Shown: piece after piece, positions 46,494 to 55,705 of the stretch
How positions within the stretch are numbered: position 1 is the first letter of the stretch
Layout of the letters: each line of letters opens with the position of its first letter
From: Desulfobacteraceae bacterium
GTDB lineage: Bacteria > Desulfobacterota > Desulfobacteria > Desulfobacterales > Desulfobacteraceae
Direction of reading: 5' to 3'
NCBI GenBank assembly: GCA_016744295.1
Contig: JADGEQ010000023.1
Span: 38,920-102,919, forward strand
DNA length: 64,000 nt
Position numbers and translations under genes: made by a program
The notes under the pieces: model-generated
Seen by the model: the letters and a program-made list of their open reading frames with translations, nothing else
Told to the model about the DNA's origin: nothing
The model's database searches: none

Positions 46494-47522
46494 ATGACAT
46501 TTATAAAACAATTTACCCTGGTATCTTTATTTTTACCTTTATTCCTTGGCGTGGTGCCGGGATATGCCATCACCCTTAAAATTGCAACCATATCACCCGA
46601 AGGCTCCATGTGGATGGAAAAAATGCGGAGTGGTGCAAAAGAGGTGGCCAAGGAAACCCAAAACCGGGTGAAGTTCAAGTTTTACCCGGGTGGGGTCATG
46701 GGCAATGACAAGGCCGTGCTTCGTAAAATCCGCATTGGACAGCTCCAGGGCGGAGCCGTTGTGGGCGGCAGTCTGTCAAAATTTTTTCCGGCAAACCAGA
46801 TCTATGCCCAGCCCATGAAATTTACAAGCCTTGGGGAGGTGGATTATGTCCGGGAGCATATGGACTCTTTCATCATTGATGGACTGAACAAGGCCGGATT
46901 TGTGACATTTGGTCTAACCGGCGGGGGATTTGCCTATATCATGTCCAAGGAGCCCATTGAAAGTGTCCAGGACCTTCGAAGGCGAAAGGTCTGGATTCCG
47001 GACAATGACAAGCTTTCCCAGGATGCGGTTTCAGCCTTTGGCATTGCCCCCATCCCCCTGCCCATAGCAGATGTCAGAACCAGCTTGCAGTCCGGTCTCA
47101 TCGACACGGTTGCCACCTCTCCCGTGGGGGCCATTGTCCTCCAATGGCACACCCAAATCAAATATGTCACCAATATCCCCCTGATTTATCTGTATGCGGT
47201 TCTGGCCATCGACAAGAAAAAATTTCAAAAACTGACCCCCCTGGACCAAGAGGTCGTTACCCGGGTCATGACCCATGCCTTCAGCCAGATCGGTATTCAA
47301 AATCGGAAAGACAACAGCAAGGCCATTGCGGCATTAAAAAACCAGGGGGTTGAATTCATCACCCCGGATAAGCCCACCAGCAACCAATGGCGTAAGACAG
47401 CGGGGAATGCATCACAAGAAATGGTGGAATCCGGCACCCTGCCAAAGGATGCGGTGGATAAACTGGACCGCCTTTTATTGGAGTTTCATACCAAAGGATC
47501 GATTAAAACCCATGACGAGTAA
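46494..47522 (+). CDS. TRAP substrate-binding protein, TatP/DctP type
   Basis: A 342-residue periplasmic binding protein with a signal peptide ending VPGYA. LKIATISPEGSMWMEKM opens the domain and DLRRRKVWIPDNDKLSQDA carries the ligand-binding arginine region. The start at 46494 is chosen because GGAG lies 6 bases before it; earlier in-frame starts overlap that site. It is in the same operon as TatT, which in Treponema binds this protein in a stable complex and may hand over hydrophobic ligands. It overlaps dctQ by 11 bases. Confidence 0.88.
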   Translation: MTFIKQFTLVSLFLPLFLGVVPGYAITLKIATISPEGSMWMEKMRSGAKEVAKETQNRVKFKFYPGGVMGNDKAVLRKIRIGQLQGGAVVGGSLSKFFPANQIYAQPMKFTSLGEVDYVREHMDSFIIDGLNKAGFVTFGLTGGGFAYIMSKEPIESVQDLRRRKVWIPDNDKLSQDAVSAFGIAPIPLPIADVRTSLQSGLIDTVATSPVGAIVLQWHTQIKYVTNIPLIYLYAVLAIDKKKFQKLTPLDQEVVTRVMTHAFSQIGIQNRKDNSKAIAALKNQGVEFITPDKPTSNQWRKTAGNASQEMVESGTLPKDAVDKLDRLLLEFHTKGSIKTHDE

Positions 47523-48015
47523 ACCCGGTTTTTTTTCTGCCCTTGTTTCCCTGGTCCAAAAAGTTGAGGAGGGTATTCTGGTGGGGCTTTTGCTGGTGAT
47601 GATCTCCACGGCCGTTTTCCAGATTTTTCTGCGAAATTTTTTTGATTCCGGAATTGTGTGGGGGGATTCTCTGGTCCGGGTTCTGGTGCTCTGGATTGGT
47701 CTCATCGGCGCCATGGTTGCCAGCAGGACCGATAACCATATCAGCATCGACATCCTTTCCCGGTATTTGCCAGCCCGGATTAAACGCTTCACCACCCTGG
47801 TGGTCCATGTGTTTACAGCCCTGGTCACAGGCACCATGGCATGGGTCAGCATTCGTTTTGTCAAAATGGAAATGGCTGACAACCTCATGGGGGTTGCCTC
47901 TGTACCAGCCTGGGTCTGCGAGAGTATTATTCCCATTGCCTTTGCGGTGATCAGTCTTCGGTACACTCTGTTTTCAATAAATCATCTTGCCCAATTGATG
48001 TCTAAAAAATCATGA
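47512..48015 (+). CDS. dctQ: TRAP small permease (DctQ), TatT system
   Basis: A 167-residue four-helix membrane protein of the DctQ family (IFLRNFFDSGIVWGDSLVR motif; WIGLIGAMVASRTDNHISID is the conserved central block). It joins the DctP-type protein with DctM and overlaps both neighbours, 11 bases upstream and 4 bases (ATGA) downstream. Confidence 0.87.
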   Translation: MTSKPGFFSALVSLVQKVEEGILVGLLLVMISTAVFQIFLRNFFDSGIVWGDSLVRVLVLWIGLIGAMVASRTDNHISIDILSRYLPARIKRFTTLVVHVFTALVTGTMAWVSIRFVKMEMADNLMGVASVPAWVCESIIPIAFAVISLRYTLFSINHLAQLMSKKS

Positions 48016-49292
48016 TATATTTATTTGTCGGTCTGCTGATCCTCATCGCATTTTTAGGTGCGCCTTTGTTCACCATCATTATTGCCGGGGCCATGGCCGG
48101 ATTCTATATGTCGGACATTGATCTGTCCGTCATGGCCATTGAATTGTACAGAATTGCCGATACCCCCATTTTGCTGGCGCTTCCCCTGTTTACCTTTGCC
48201 GGTTACCTGCTGGGGGAAAGCAATACATCCCAGCGCCTGGTCCGGCTGACCCAGGCTTTTCTGGGGTGGATGCCGGGAGGACTTGCCATTGTGGCTTTTG
48301 TGGTCTGTGCTCTTTTTACTGCCTTTACCGGCGCCTCCGGGGTCACCATCGTGGCCATGGGCGCCCTGTTGTATCCGGCATTAAAACAGGCCGGGTACCA
48401 GGATAATTTTAGCCTAGGGTTAGTGACAACCTCCGGAAGCTTGGGATTGCTCCTGCCCCCTTCTCTTCCTTTGATTTTATACGGAATCATTGCCCAGCAG
48501 ATGGGTGCCGGTTCTGAGGTCTCAATTGAGGATCTGTTTATTGCCGGTATTTTTCCGGCAATTCTCATGATTTTTATGCTCTCTTTATGGAGCATCTGGG
48601 TGAACAAAAAAAATCCCATCCCCTTGATAAAATTTTCCTGGAGAAATGCCTTTGCTGCCATGCGGGAGGCTGCCTGGGAAATTCCCCTGCCTGTTTTTGT
48701 GTTTGCAGGGATTTATTCGGGGTATTTTGCCGTGTCCGAAGCCGCTGCGGTTACCGCCATGTATGTGCTGGTGGTGGAGGTTGTTATTTACAGGGAAATT
48801 AAATTGTCCCAGCTGGCCAATATTATCCGGGAATCCATGGTTATGGTGGGGGGGATTCTTTTGATTCTGGGTGTTTCCCTGGCATTAACCAATTTTCTCA
48901 TTGATGCCGAAGTTCCCATGAAATTGTTTGCCATGTGCCAGGCCTTTGTGAGCAGTAAACTGGTTTTTTTGATTCTTTTAAATGTTTTTCTTCTGATCCT
49001 GGGGGCCATGCTGGATATTTTTTCTGCCATCATTATCATGGTGCCGCTGATGCTGCCCGTGGCCCTTGAGTACGGGATACACCCGGTGCATTTGGGGATT
49101 ATTTTTCTGGCCAATATGCAAATCGGATATTTTACACCCCCCGTGGGCATGAACCTTTTTATTGCCAGTTACAGGTTCAACAAACCCATTGTGGATATCT
49201 ACCGGGCCACCATCCCATTTATGCTGGTCCTTCTTTTATCGGTTTTGATCATCACCTATTGGCCGGCTCTCAGCCTGTTTCTTATTTTATAG
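48012..49292 (+). CDS. dctM: TRAP large permease (DctM), TatT system
   Basis: A 426-residue DctM-type protein with about 12 helices. FTAFTGASGVTIVAMGALLYP is the conserved motif (core TGASGVTIVA) and TSGSLGLLLPPSLPLILYGI the second pore segment. It is the final gene of the tatT-dctPQM operon. It shares only distant similarity with the DctM at 33204, so the two TRAP systems have different substrates. Confidence 0.9.
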   Translation: MIYLFVGLLILIAFLGAPLFTIIIAGAMAGFYMSDIDLSVMAIELYRIADTPILLALPLFTFAGYLLGESNTSQRLVRLTQAFLGWMPGGLAIVAFVVCALFTAFTGASGVTIVAMGALLYPALKQAGYQDNFSLGLVTTSGSLGLLLPPSLPLILYGIIAQQMGAGSEVSIEDLFIAGIFPAILMIFMLSLWSIWVNKKNPIPLIKFSWRNAFAAMREAAWEIPLPVFVFAGIYSGYFAVSEAAAVTAMYVLVVEVVIYREIKLSQLANIIRESMVMVGGILLILGVSLALTNFLIDAEVPMKLFAMCQAFVSSKLVFLILLNVFLLILGAMLDIFSAIIIMVPLMLPVALEYGIHPVHLGIIFLANMQIGYFTPPVGMNLFIASYRFNKPIVDIYRATIPFMLVLLLSVLIITYWPALSLFLIL

Positions 49293-49311
49293 GTCCATAT
49301 AAAAAATATTC

Positions 49312-49340
49312 TTGACATCCTGTCATGGGGTGTGTTTTAA
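49312..49340 (+). promoter_or_regulatory. promoter of the structured leader before fmdE
   Basis: TTGACA at 49312-49317 is followed after 17 bases by TTTTAA. The -35 is consensus, the -10 weak. Confidence 0.4.
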
Positions 49341-49349
49341 CCTCGGCAA

Positions 49350-49475
49350 ATACTATGCGTCAAGAAGCCGCAATGTTAAACAGTAAAGTTAGTGATGTTT
49401 AGATAATAAGTTTAAGGCCAAGAAGGTCAGGCGCAGTCAATATCTGCGGACTGAATTTCTTGGCCTTTTTGTATT
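49350..49475 (+). ncRNA. structured 5' leader ending in an intrinsic terminator
   Basis: Between the promoter at 49312 and the small exported peptide lies about 150 bases of leader. It ends in a long hairpin: GGCCAAGAA (49416-49424) pairs with TTCTTGGCC (49457-49465), an inner TCAG/CTGA and GCGCAG/CTGCG stem sits inside, and five or more T follow. A terminator inside a 5' leader suggests attenuation or a riboswitch. No known class was recognised by eye. A leader of similar layout precedes the TonB receptor at 62308. Confidence 0.5.
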
Positions 49476-49499
49476 GGGCAATGGAAAAGGAGAATGCAG

Positions 49500-49676
49500 A
49501 TGAAAAAGATAAGAATAACAATGGCCCTTGTTGTCGCAATTGTTATGATAAACCCAGCGTCTGCATTGGCCCGGGAGATTCAGAAGACCCAGGAGGAAGA
49601 AGGGACCCAGGAAACCCGGGTCCAGAAGATCGAGGAAATGGTGGTGGAGGAAACGCCCGGAGCCCCGGTCTGGTGA
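49500..49676 (+). CDS. short exported peptide, possible TonB-receptor N-terminal remnant
   Basis: A 58-residue product with a clear signal peptide (about 24 residues, ending ASALA) and a mature part of only 34 residues, acidic and Glu/Gln-rich. The segment VQKIEEMVVEE resembles the TonB-box region that opens many TonB-dependent receptors, so it may be what is left of a receptor gene after deletion; or it may be a genuine small secreted peptide. AAGGAG lies before ATG. It is 41 bases upstream of the fmdE gene and behind the leader. Confidence 0.45.
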   Translation: MKKIRITMALVVAIVMINPASALAREIQKTQEEEGTQETRVQKIEEMVVEETPGAPVW

Positions 49677-49717
49677 GAAACTAACCCAACCTTACTTTTT
49701 AAATGAGGAGAGAATTC

Positions 49718-50332
49718 ATGTTATCACAAACCATTGAAAACAAAGAATTGTTCCAAAAATGTCTTGATTTCCACGGACATCTCTGCCCGGGTCTGTCCCT
49801 GGGCTTTCAGGCGGCCATGGCCGGAATGGACTGGCTGGCAGCAACCCGTTCCGAAGATGAGGAAGTCGTGGCCATTGTTGAAACCGATGCCTGCGGCACC
49901 GACGCCATCCAGGTGATTACCGGCTGCACCTTTGGCAAGGGCAATTTCATCTACCGGGATTATGGCAAAACCGCCTTTACCTTTTTCAGCCGGCAATCCG
50001 GAAAAGGGGTGCGCATTTCTAGAAAATATGAACCCCAGGCCCTTCTCAGCAACCGGCACAAGGCACTGATGGAGCGGATGAAAAGCAAAGATGTCACCAA
50101 GGCTGAACGCAGTGAATTTAATGCGCTCCACGAGGCAAAGGCCATTGAAATCATGGAACAGGCACCCACTGCCCTGTTCACTGTCACAGAGGTAAGCATC
50201 CCCCTGCCGCCCAAGGCAAAGATAGAGCCGTCTGTCCAGTGCGACCGCTGCAAGGAGCCCACCATGGCATCCAAGCTTGAGTCCGTGGACGGGCAATCCC
50301 TTTGTAGGGGATGCCTGGGCCCAGAGTCTTAA
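49718..50332 (+). CDS. fmdE: FmdE-family protein with C-terminal zinc ribbon
   Basis: A 204-residue protein of the formylmethanofuran dehydrogenase subunit E family. FHGHLCPGLSLGFQ near the start carries the conserved Cys/His ligands and VETDACGTDAIQVITGCTFGKGNF the second block (core DACGTDAIQ). The C-terminus has two CxxC pairs (CDRCKEP and CRGC) forming a zinc ribbon. The start at 49718 has GAGGAGA upstream; ATG at 49703 overlaps that site. Although named for a methanogen enzyme, bacterial members often lie beside TonB receptors or metal and molybdenum genes; their role is not established. The preceding TonB-like peptide fits that context. Confidence 0.87.
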   Translation: MLSQTIENKELFQKCLDFHGHLCPGLSLGFQAAMAGMDWLAATRSEDEEVVAIVETDACGTDAIQVITGCTFGKGNFIYRDYGKTAFTFFSRQSGKGVRISRKYEPQALLSNRHKALMERMKSKDVTKAERSEFNALHEAKAIEIMEQAPTALFTVTEVSIPLPPKAKIEPSVQCDRCKEPTMASKLESVDGQSLCRGCLGPES

Positions 50333-50377
50333 TGCATCGGGGTTATGCCCATCAAGTTTTTTTATTGTGTGAAGGAG

Positions 50378-50423
50378 ATGGGAAAACGGTCTATCCCGAC
50401 CAAGGATAGAACCGTTTTCCCAT
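50378..50423. terminator. bidirectional terminator between fmdE and glnE
   Basis: A long near-perfect stem (ATGGGAAAACGGT and its complement, extended by CTATCC/GGATAG with one bulge) sits between two convergent genes. It could end both transcripts. Confidence 0.6.
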
Positions 50424-50493
50424 TGTGTCGGCAGAAGCTTTCACCGAGATTAAATCCTAGCAAATATGATTTTTTTCATGCAGGTCAAAGCGG

Positions 50494-53403
50494 TCAGCCA
50501 CCATTTAAATAGGTGTTATATATTTTTGTTATACCCCTGGCCGCGTCCAGAAACATATTGTCCGGAACAACCAGGGCCTTCTCCTGGAGGGTCAGCCTGT
50601 GTATGACCTGGCGGATCCCCACATATGTTTCCTGGAGAACCTGGCTTTCCTCCCCTGAAAGAATCCCTTCAACGCTTAAGGATTCCACAAGACGGATATT
50701 GTCGGTCCACACAACGATATCGGGAAAATCATGGGCATTTTTTAAAATCAGATATTGAACCAGAAATTCAATATCCACAATTCCCCCCTGATCCTGTTTA
50801 AGGTCAAACAACTCGGTTTCATGGGTTAGTCGCTCTTCCCGCATGCGTTCCCGCATTTCATACACTTCTGTCTGCAGGGTGGCGGGATCCCGCTTTTTTG
50901 TCAGCACATTCTCCCGGATCTGCTCAAACCGGGCAAAGAGGGCGGAATCTCCTGTGATGGGGCGGGCACGTATCAGGGCCTGGTGTTCCCAGGTCCATGC
51001 CTGGTTTTCCAGATACTCCTCAAAGGCATCAATATGGGAAACAATCATGCCGGAACTTCCACCGGGCCGAAGCCGCATATCAGCGCCGTAAAGCGCTCCG
51101 GCAGAGGTGTGTATGGTCAGGGCATTGATGATTCGCTGGCCCAGGTTTGAATAGAATCGAACATTGTCAATGGATCGGCACCCTTCCCCGCCGGTTGTCA
51201 TGCCGGATTCGGCCTGGTAAAGGAAAACAAGGTCCAGGTCTGATTTATATCCCATTTCAAGACCCCCAACCTTTCCATAGGCCACGATGGCAAATCCACG
51301 GGATTTTTTAGGGCTGCCTTCTGCCTGGGTGGGCAATCCGTATTTTCGGGTCACAATATCCCAGGAAATTTCAAGAATCTGTGTGAGTACCGTCTCTGCA
51401 ATGAATGTCAGATGATCACTGACCTTCATGGTGGGAAAGTTCCCGCTGACATCTGCGGCAGCAACCCTAAGGGTATTGACCTGGCAAAAGATGCAGAGCT
51501 CTTCCAGCAGATATTCCACATCCTCTGAAGGAATTTTTGACATCCGGTCTGCCATCTCCTTTTCCAGGGCAATCTTTTTGGGGGGTGCGTAGAGGGTGGC
51601 AGGGTGCATTAGTTCATCCAGCAGCACAGGGTGCTGGCTTAGAAAGGTGATGATCCAGGGGCTTTTCTGGGCCAGGACAATCAGGGTATCAAGGGCCCCA
51701 CGGTTTTCGATGAGCAGGGAAAGATAACAGGTCCTACGTTCAATGGTGATCACCAGATCGATCAATTTATTGAGTATGGATTGGGCCTCTTCTTTTTGGC
51801 CGGCTTTTTTAACCAGCCTTGGCATGAGCCGGGCCAGTTTTTTTCGACCCGTGGGGGTCAACCGCTGGGTATTGGGGTGATTGGCAAGGGTTCTCAGGGC
51901 TGCCAGCACCTGGTCCGACGCTTCGTATCCTGAAACCTCAATGGCATCCGAGGTAAACTGGGGGTCATTGATATTGGTCCACATCTCCCGGAGATCCCGG
52001 GTTTGTGTGTCTGTACTCTCCTCCTCTTCGGTCACCAGCAACTGGGAAAAATGGCCATGGACTAAGATTAAAACCCGTGATAGCTTTTGATTAAATTTCT
52101 CAAAGGAATCAAAGCCCATGGACAGGGCCAGAATTATCCGCTGCTCCTTTTTTGCCGGTATATCATGGGTCTGGCGGTCCTGGTATTCCTGGAGTCTGTT
52201 CTCCACCTGCCGCAAAAAGATATAGGCGTCTTTTAAATCCTGCTTGGTATCGGCATTGATGCATTTGTGGAATTGCAGCAGGTTCAGCACCTTGAGAATC
52301 TGCTGTTCCTGGAGTCCGGGTTCAACTCCCCCCCGGATAAGCTGGAACAGCTGGCCAAAAAATTCGATTTCCCGGATACCCCCGGCTCCCAGTTTTATAT
52401 TATCTTTAAGTTTTGCATTTTTCACCTGAAGGGTGATCCGATGTTTCATCTCCCGAAAGGAGTCAAAGGAACCATAATCAAAATATCTCCGGTAAATAAA
52501 GGGATTCAGCCCCTTTAACAGGGCATTCCCTTCATCAATATCCCCTGCAACGGGTCTTGCCTTTATCATGGCATACCGTTCCCATTCCCTGCCCTGGGCC
52601 TGGTAATAATCTTCAAAGGACCTGGCGCTCATAACCAGGGGGCCGCTGTCCCCAAAGGGTCTTAATCTTGTATCCACCCGGAAAAAGTTGATGCCTCCTC
52701 CCATGGTAAACAATTTTAAAAAATCACGGCAGAGTTTTGTAAAAAATTCATCATTGGGAATGGATGATTCACCTGTGGTAGCCCCTGACCTTGGATAAAC
52801 AAAAATCAAATCAATATCAGATGAAAAATTAAGTTCCCTGGCCCCGAGCTTGCCCATGCCCAGAACAATGAGCTGCTGAACGTTTCCCTTGGCATCAACC
52901 GGGGTGCCAAAACGTTGACAAAAAGTGTTGTGCAAAAAGTCAACGCCAAACTGCACACAGGCTTGTGCAAGGCTTGACAGATCCTGCAACGTTTCCTCGA
53001 GCCCAGCCGCACCGGTGAGATCCCGCCATGCAATGCGGATGGATTCATAAAGTTTGAACCGGAGCATGTTCTCTTTAACAAATGCCGTATCCAAAGTTTC
53101 CCGTATGGCTTTTGTGAGTTTGTCCATATGGGTGTGATTGGAATAGGAGAGAAAAAGATCCCCGGTGCTGAGCAGTTCCTGGTAGAGAGACGGATTTAGG
53201 GATAGATTGACAGCAATATATTCACTAAACAGCATGACCTTTATAAAATCAGGTGTCCGGGTTAGATCTGCTGCTATTTTGCAGTCGTTTTTTTCAAGGT
53301 TTTCATAAAAAAAATCTATTCGGTTGTTCAAAAGGGTCAATAGGGAGGGATCAAGGTTGGGGAAAACGTCATCAATCAATTTCGGGTCCATTGTCGGGTA
53401 CAT
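50494..53403 (-). CDS. glnE: bifunctional glutamine synthetase adenylyltransferase/deadenylase
   Basis: A 969-residue enzyme that adds AMP to, and removes it from, glutamine synthetase according to nitrogen status. Two nucleotidyltransferase halves are visible: GMGKLGARELNFSSDIDLIF near 190 (deadenylylation) and AYGKVGGLEMGYKSDLDLVF near 715 (adenylylation), each followed by a GlnD-PII-uridylyltransferase-like helical domain. Both G-S-x-x-D-x-D active sites are intact. Length matches the family (about 945-990). It lies alone on the minus strand with a methyltransferase upstream and no glnA nearby. Confidence 0.93.
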   Translation of the reverse strand: MYPTMDPKLIDDVFPNLDPSLLTLLNNRIDFFYENLEKNDCKIAADLTRTPDFIKVMLFSEYIAVNLSLNPSLYQELLSTGDLFLSYSNHTHMDKLTKAIRETLDTAFVKENMLRFKLYESIRIAWRDLTGAAGLEETLQDLSSLAQACVQFGVDFLHNTFCQRFGTPVDAKGNVQQLIVLGMGKLGARELNFSSDIDLIFVYPRSGATTGESSIPNDEFFTKLCRDFLKLFTMGGGINFFRVDTRLRPFGDSGPLVMSARSFEDYYQAQGREWERYAMIKARPVAGDIDEGNALLKGLNPFIYRRYFDYGSFDSFREMKHRITLQVKNAKLKDNIKLGAGGIREIEFFGQLFQLIRGGVEPGLQEQQILKVLNLLQFHKCINADTKQDLKDAYIFLRQVENRLQEYQDRQTHDIPAKKEQRIILALSMGFDSFEKFNQKLSRVLILVHGHFSQLLVTEEEESTDTQTRDLREMWTNINDPQFTSDAIEVSGYEASDQVLAALRTLANHPNTQRLTPTGRKKLARLMPRLVKKAGQKEEAQSILNKLIDLVITIERRTCYLSLLIENRGALDTLIVLAQKSPWIITFLSQHPVLLDELMHPATLYAPPKKIALEKEMADRMSKIPSEDVEYLLEELCIFCQVNTLRVAAADVSGNFPTMKVSDHLTFIAETVLTQILEISWDIVTRKYGLPTQAEGSPKKSRGFAIVAYGKVGGLEMGYKSDLDLVFLYQAESGMTTGGEGCRSIDNVRFYSNLGQRIINALTIHTSAGALYGADMRLRPGGSSGMIVSHIDAFEEYLENQAWTWEHQALIRARPITGDSALFARFEQIRENVLTKKRDPATLQTEVYEMRERMREERLTHETELFDLKQDQGGIVDIEFLVQYLILKNAHDFPDIVVWTDNIRLVESLSVEGILSGEESQVLQETYVGIRQVIHRLTLQEKALVVPDNMFLDAARGITKIYNTYLNGG

Positions 53404-53495
53404 GGGTCTGCCTGATATTAAAGGTTATGGTATCCTGACAACATAATCTTGCCAAAAAAATTTAGCAAGACAAACCAGAACAATTAACCTGAACA

Positions 53496-53534
53496 CCACC
53501 CACTGGCGTTTAAGAATCAAACGCCAGTGGGTGG
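53496..53534. repeat. perfect 16-base inverted repeat
   Basis: CCACCCACTGGCGTTT and its exact complement are separated by a 7-base loop. No T-run follows on either strand, so it is not a classical terminator. It lies between the methyltransferase and glnE on the minus strand. Confidence 0.6.
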
Positions 53535-53594
53535 AGGCGGATATGGGTAAAGGAATCAGCTTCTGAACCCTTTATACTTTTATCGGTTATGATG

Positions 53595-54245
53595 TTAGCG
53601 ATGATAGCTTAGGATCTGACCCTTAAAAGGCTGATCCAAATAGTCTGAATTGGCCGGTTTCTTCTGGGTATGGGAATACCCAAGGTTCGCCATTTTTTTG
53701 CTGAAATTGGCATGGTGGCCCCGGCCCGGATCAACAAGGATCACGTCACATTTTGATTTTGCGTGTTGCTCAATGAACTCGGCTAACAGGCTGGTATGAT
53801 TTCTTTCGTATAAAATATCACTGCCGATAACCAGGTCAAACTCACCCAAGCCGCTGTCTTCATCTCCCCATCCCGTGCGGACAAAGGGTATGGCCTTCCC
53901 CTTGTTAAGCGCAACATTTTCAAAAAGAAATTGTTCCACTTCCGGATGATAGTCAGTGGCCGTGATGTCAGCAAGTCGGTGATTCAGCAACAAGCTGGTC
54001 AACCCGATCCCACACCCCACTTCAAGTATCCGTTTTCCTGCAATTTTATAATCAAGCATGTGGTGGGCAAGGACCTCGCTGGATGCCCAGACCACGCCGA
54101 ACAATGGCCATTGGGCCGATGATATTCCTAATTTTGCGGCGACACCGTTGATGTCGCGGTATTGAAGATTGTCTCGTAATGTTCGTACATGAATATCCAC
54201 TTGATCAAACTCGATGGTTTGGTAGCGAATTCGTATCGATGACAT
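53595..54245 (-). CDS. class I methyltransferase, lysine-methyltransferase-16-like
   Basis: A 216-residue SAM-dependent methyltransferase related to the METTL21/nicotinamide-N-methyltransferase-like group. SSAQWPLFGVVWASSEVLAHHM leads into the SAM motif ILEVGCGIGLTSLLL near residue 90, and FDLVIGSDILYERNH is the post-SAM motif. The start MSSIRIRYQTIEF at 54245 agrees with the family N-terminus; an 18-codon upstream extension has no family similarity. Such proteins methylate lysines in translation factors and chaperones; no substrate is indicated here. Confidence 0.82.
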   Translation of the reverse strand: MSSIRIRYQTIEFDQVDIHVRTLRDNLQYRDINGVAAKLGISSAQWPLFGVVWASSEVLAHHMLDYKIAGKRILEVGCGIGLTSLLLNHRLADITATDYHPEVEQFLFENVALNKGKAIPFVRTGWGDEDSGLGEFDLVIGSDILYERNHTSLLAEFIEQHAKSKCDVILVDPGRGHHANFSKKMANLGYSHTQKKPANSDYLDQPFKGQILSYHR

Positions 54246-54562
54246 AATTAACCTAAATTTTAGGTGGCACGCAGCCCGCTTATCCCGAGTCTGACTCACT
54301 ACGCGAAGTGTTCAGCCTATATCTATTTACCCGGATTTGCAAATGAATCGTTAAAAAGAGGTTTCCTTGATATCAGGGAACAACGCAAATTTATTGGAAA
54401 TTTGGGTTGAACAAGACTTGCAAAACAGAGGTGATCTGTGGTAGTTATCTAGGTTTGTTTTATGGAAGCGATTACAAATGGAATTTAAATCCGGGTAGGT
54501 CCCGGATGATTAATATCAACAGTTGGTCCTATCAACGCAAGTTTGAACAGGTGTAAATCGAC
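54246..54562. other. divergent intergenic region upstream of carA
   Basis: This 317-base gap separates the methyltransferase and the carAB-purF operon. It contains scattered AT-rich stretches but no gene, no clear riboswitch and no PyrR-type attenuator that could be recognised. AGGTG 8 bases upstream serves as ribosome site for carA. Confidence 0.5.
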
Positions 54563-55705
54563 ATGAAAGCATTATTAGCCCTGGAAGATGGCAGAACCTT
54601 TGCCTGCAGGAGTTTTACAGGACAGGGGGAGGCAAAAGGGGAAGTGGTCTTTAACACGAGCATGACCGGGTATCAGGAAATTCTTACCGACCCGTCATAC
54701 GCAGGACAGATGGTGACCATGACCTACCCTTTGATCGGAAATTATGGTGTCAACCCTGAAGATATTGAGTCGGACAAGATCCAGGTATCTGCATTGATTG
54801 TAAAAGAATACCAGGATTTCCCCAGTAACTTTCAATCCAAAGGCAGTCTGGCCGATTATTTGATAAAGGGCCATGTTCTGGGCATTGAGGATTTAGATAC
54901 CCGGGCCCTGACCCGGCACATCAGAAAATCAGGCGCCATGCGTGCCATTATTTCCACCCTGGATCTTGATCCCGATTCCCTGGTGGAAAAAGCAAAACTT
55001 ATCCCCTCCATGGAGGGCAGCGATCTTGTGGAAAGTGTTACCACGAAAAAACCCTATTTCTGGAAATACAATCAGCCGGACTACGTAAGTAGTGAAAAAC
55101 TGGAAGATCCTCTGATATGGCGTCATAAGGGAAAAAAACATTCAGTTGTAGCCCTTGATTTCGGGATTAAATACAATATCATCCGCTGTCTTGAAAGGGA
55201 AGGGTGCGAGGTGCTGGTGGTACCGGCTAGAACCTGCGCCGATACCATCAAAGGTCTGAAACCCGATGGAATTTTTCTGTCCAACGGCCCGGGGGATCCG
55301 GAACCGGTCACCTATGCAGTTGAAACCATAAAGGGTCTTCTTGGGGTTGCGCCGATGTTCGGCATCTGTCTCGGGATGCAGCTTTTGGGTCTTGCCATGG
55401 GGGGGAAAACCCTGAAAATTAAATTTGGCCACAGGGGGGGGAACCAACCCGTGAAAAATCTGGCCACGGGTAAGGTTGAAATCACCTCCCAGAACCATGG
55501 ATTTGCCGTTGATCTGAACAGCCTGGGCAAAGAAAATGCCCTGCTCACCCATATCAATCTGAATGAAGATTCCCTTGAGGGTCTTAGAAACGATAGTGTC
55601 CAGGCCTTTGCCGTTCAGTATCACCCGGAAGCGTCCCCGGGGCCCCATGATGCAGCCTATCTTTTTAACCAGTTTGCAGAGATGATGAAAAATGCCAAAG
55701 CGTAA
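54563..55705 (+). CDS. carA: carbamoyl-phosphate synthase small subunit
   Basis: A 380-residue class I glutamine amidotransferase that supplies ammonia for carbamoyl phosphate. An N-terminal domain of about 150 residues ([20 protein letters not shown]) is followed by the triad amidotransferase domain with the catalytic cysteine in [11 protein letters not shown] (about residue 272) and the His-Glu pair in HPEASPGP. Typical length. It overlaps carB by 14 bases. It feeds pyrimidine and arginine synthesis. Confidence 0.96.
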   Translation: MKALLALEDGRTFACRSFTGQGEAKGEVVFNTSMTGYQEILTDPSYAGQMVTMTYPLIGNYGVNPEDIESDKIQVSALIVKEYQDFPSNFQSKGSLADYLIKGHVLGIEDLDTRALTRHIRKSGAMRAIISTLDLDPDSLVEKAKLIPSMEGSDLVESVTTKKPYFWKYNQPDYVSSEKLEDPLIWRHKGKKHSVVALDFGIKYNIIRCLEREGCEVLVVPARTCADTIKGLKPDGIFLSNGPGDPEPVTYAVETIKGLLGVAPMFGICLGMQLLGLAMGGKTLKIKFGHRGGNQPVKNLATGKVEITSQNHGFAVDLNSLGKENALLTHINLNEDSLEGLRNDSVQAFAVQYHPEASPGPHDAAYLFNQFAEMMKNAKA

